A DNA stretch of 6,411 nucleotides from Bacteroidota bacterium (GTDB lineage Bacteria > Bacteroidota > UBA10030 > UBA6906), in the NCBI GenBank assembly GCA_016844425.1, contig JAERML010000135.1, positions 1 to 6,411 on the forward strand, written 5' to 3'. The notes under the pieces were generated by a model that saw only the letters and a program-made list of their open reading frames with translations, did no database searches and had not been told where the DNA came from. The first letter of the stretch is position 1. Every line of letters begins with the position of its first letter. Below, one piece after another: positions 5,293-6,411 of the stretch. The translations under genes were made by a program, and so were the position numbers.

Positions 5293-6411
5293 ATGGAAAT
5301 TCAATTTCTCGGGGCAGCCCGAACCGTCACCGGTTCCATGCACCACCTCACGGTCAATAATCAGCGCATCCTCCTGGACTGTGGGCTCTACCAGGGCAAA
5401 CGTCTCGAATCGTATGAACGCAACATGCATTTTCCGTTCGACCCTTCCTCGATCAAGTCTGTCATTCTTTCCCACGCTCACATCGACCATTCAGGGAATC
5501 TGCCGAACCTGGTAAAACAAGGATTTCGCGGCCCCATTTACTCGACGCCGGCAACGAGAGACCTGTGCAACCTCATGCTGTTTGACAGCGCCTATATCCA
5601 GGAAAAGGATATGGAATACCTGAACAAGAAGCTCCTGAAAGACAACTCGCCGGCGGTGCAGCCTCTTTATTCTGTGGAGGACGTCGTAGAGACAATGAAG
5701 AGGTTTGTCAGCGTCAACTACGGGAGACCGCTTGAGATTTCCGAGGGTTGCGTTGTGGAATTCCGGGATGCTGGACACATTCTTGGGTCGGCCGTTACGG
5801 CATGCGAGATCGAAGAGAACCATCGCACGATGCGCCTCGGCTTCACCGCTGATCTGGGCAGGAAAAGCACTCCGATTCTCCAGGACCCCGAAGCCCTCGG
5901 TGATGTCGATGTTTTGATTTCGGAAAGCACGTACGGAGGCAAGGTTCATGAACCAACCGGCAACATGAAGGATTCACTGAGCGCCGTCGTAACACGGACC
6001 ATCGGCAGAGGAGGAAAAATCATCATCCCGGCTTTCAGCGTTGGGAGGACGCAAGAGTTGTTATACGTGTTATTTGACCTTTTCAAAGAGCAGCGCCTGC
6101 CGACGATTCCTGTGTTCGTCGACAGTCCCCTTGCGGTGAACGCAACTGAAGTGTTCCGGTTGCACCCTGAGTGCTTCGACCAGGAAACGCTCGACCATCT
6201 TCACGCATATGAAGACCCCTTCGGTTTCGACCGACTTAAGTACGTTCGAACTGTCGAAGAATCCAAGAAACTGAATTCGCTCAAAGAGCCCTGCGTCATC
6301 ATCGCAGCGTCGGGAATGTGCGAAGCCGGAAGGATTCTGCATCAGCTGGCGAATAATGTCGAGAACCCCAAGAACACCATCCTCATCGTGGGCTTTCAGG
6401 CGGAGTACACA
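5293..6411 (+). CDS. Beta-CASP metallo-beta-lactamase ribonuclease (CPSF73/TTHA0252-like), 3' end outside window
   Basis: The first 373 codons are present, with no stop before the right edge. The protein is predicted to be a cytoplasmic zinc-dependent endo/exoribonuclease of the MBL-fold RNA-specificity family, like Thermus TTHA0252 and eukaryotic CPSF73. The start MEIQFLGAARTVTGS is typical. The metal-binding HAHIDH motif is at 61-66, the next metal ligand is His162 in AGHILGS, and Asp187 lies in FTADLGR. Beta-CASP motif A is Glu211 in SESTYGG. PAFSVGRTQELLY (246-258) and SGMCEAGRILHQL (340-352, with motif B His350) follow. The closing motif C histidine and the final RMBL segment, roughly 60-100 residues by comparison with the family, would lie beyond 6411. 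ATG 5293 begins exactly where the family begins, though no clear Shine-Dalgarno precedes it. It starts 23 bases after the Pal-like gene on the same strand. RNase J is a less likely relative, given the motif context. Confidence 0.93.
   Translation, partial: MEIQFLGAARTVTGSMHHLTVNNQRILLDCGLYQGKRLESYERNMHFPFDPSSIKSVILSHAHIDHSGNLPNLVKQGFRGPIYSTPATRDLCNLMLFDSAYIQEKDMEYLNKKLLKDNSPAVQPLYSVEDVVETMKRFVSVNYGRPLEISEGCVVEFRDAGHILGSAVTACEIEENHRTMRLGFTADLGRKSTPILQDPEALGDVDVLISESTYGGKVHEPTGNMKDSLSAVVTRTIGRGGKIIIPAFSVGRTQELLYVLFDLFKEQRLPTIPVFVDSPLAVNATEVFRLHPECFDQETLDHLHAYEDPFGFDRLKYVRTVEESKKLNSLKEPCVIIAASGMCEAGRILHQLANNVENPKNTILIVGFQAEYT

Noticed and set aside
5491..5949. 152-residue and shorter frames on both strands inside the beta-CASP gene, also 6070-6342
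   Set aside because: They are shadows of the clearly coding frame that begins at 5293 and holds the full set of MBL/beta-CASP motifs.

Overview
The window looks like a piece of chromosome from a Bacteroidota/Chlorobiota-type bacterium, most likely near the Ignavibacteria. The main evidence is the first gene: a very large multidomain protein that ends in a type IX secretion (T9SS) sorting domain of the YQNYPNPFNPST kind. That secretion system is restricted to this superphylum, and this wording of the motif is especially common in Ignavibacteria-like lineages. Base composition is close to balanced by eye. At least one start codon is TTG, and Shine-Dalgarno sequences are weak or absent, which also fits. 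The assignment is inferred from motifs, not from a database search.

Layout. Positions 1 to about 400 hold no recognisable gene. They are rich in inverted repeats (stems between 83 and 311), followed by a possible sigma70-like promoter (333-362) and a good ribosome binding site (389-396). Four genes follow, all on the + strand. (1) 401-3790 is a giant secreted T9SS cargo or adhesin: signal peptide, N-terminal beta-rich region, five tandem bacterial Ig-like (Big_1-type) repeats, type I dockerin, cohesin-like beta-sandwich, and T9SS C-terminal domain. (2) 3829-4590 is a lipoprotein of unknown function with an unusual C-terminal membrane helix. (3) 4601-5269 is a Pal-like lipoprotein with a coiled coil and an OmpA-type peptidoglycan-binding domain. 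(4) 5293 to the right edge is a metallo-beta-lactamase/beta-CASP ribonuclease of the CPSF73/TTHA0252 type, cut off by the window.

The gaps between genes are 38, 10 and 23 bases and contain no visible terminator, so the four genes could share a transcript. The first three fit a cell-envelope theme: a surface-exposed adhesin, an inner- or outer-membrane lipoprotein, and a peptidoglycan tether. The fourth is an RNA-processing enzyme with no obvious link to them. No RNA gene, CRISPR array, transposase or integrase is visible. The most interesting points are the hairpin-dense left flank, a dockerin and a cohesin-like domain in one T9SS cargo, and the doubly anchored lipoprotein.
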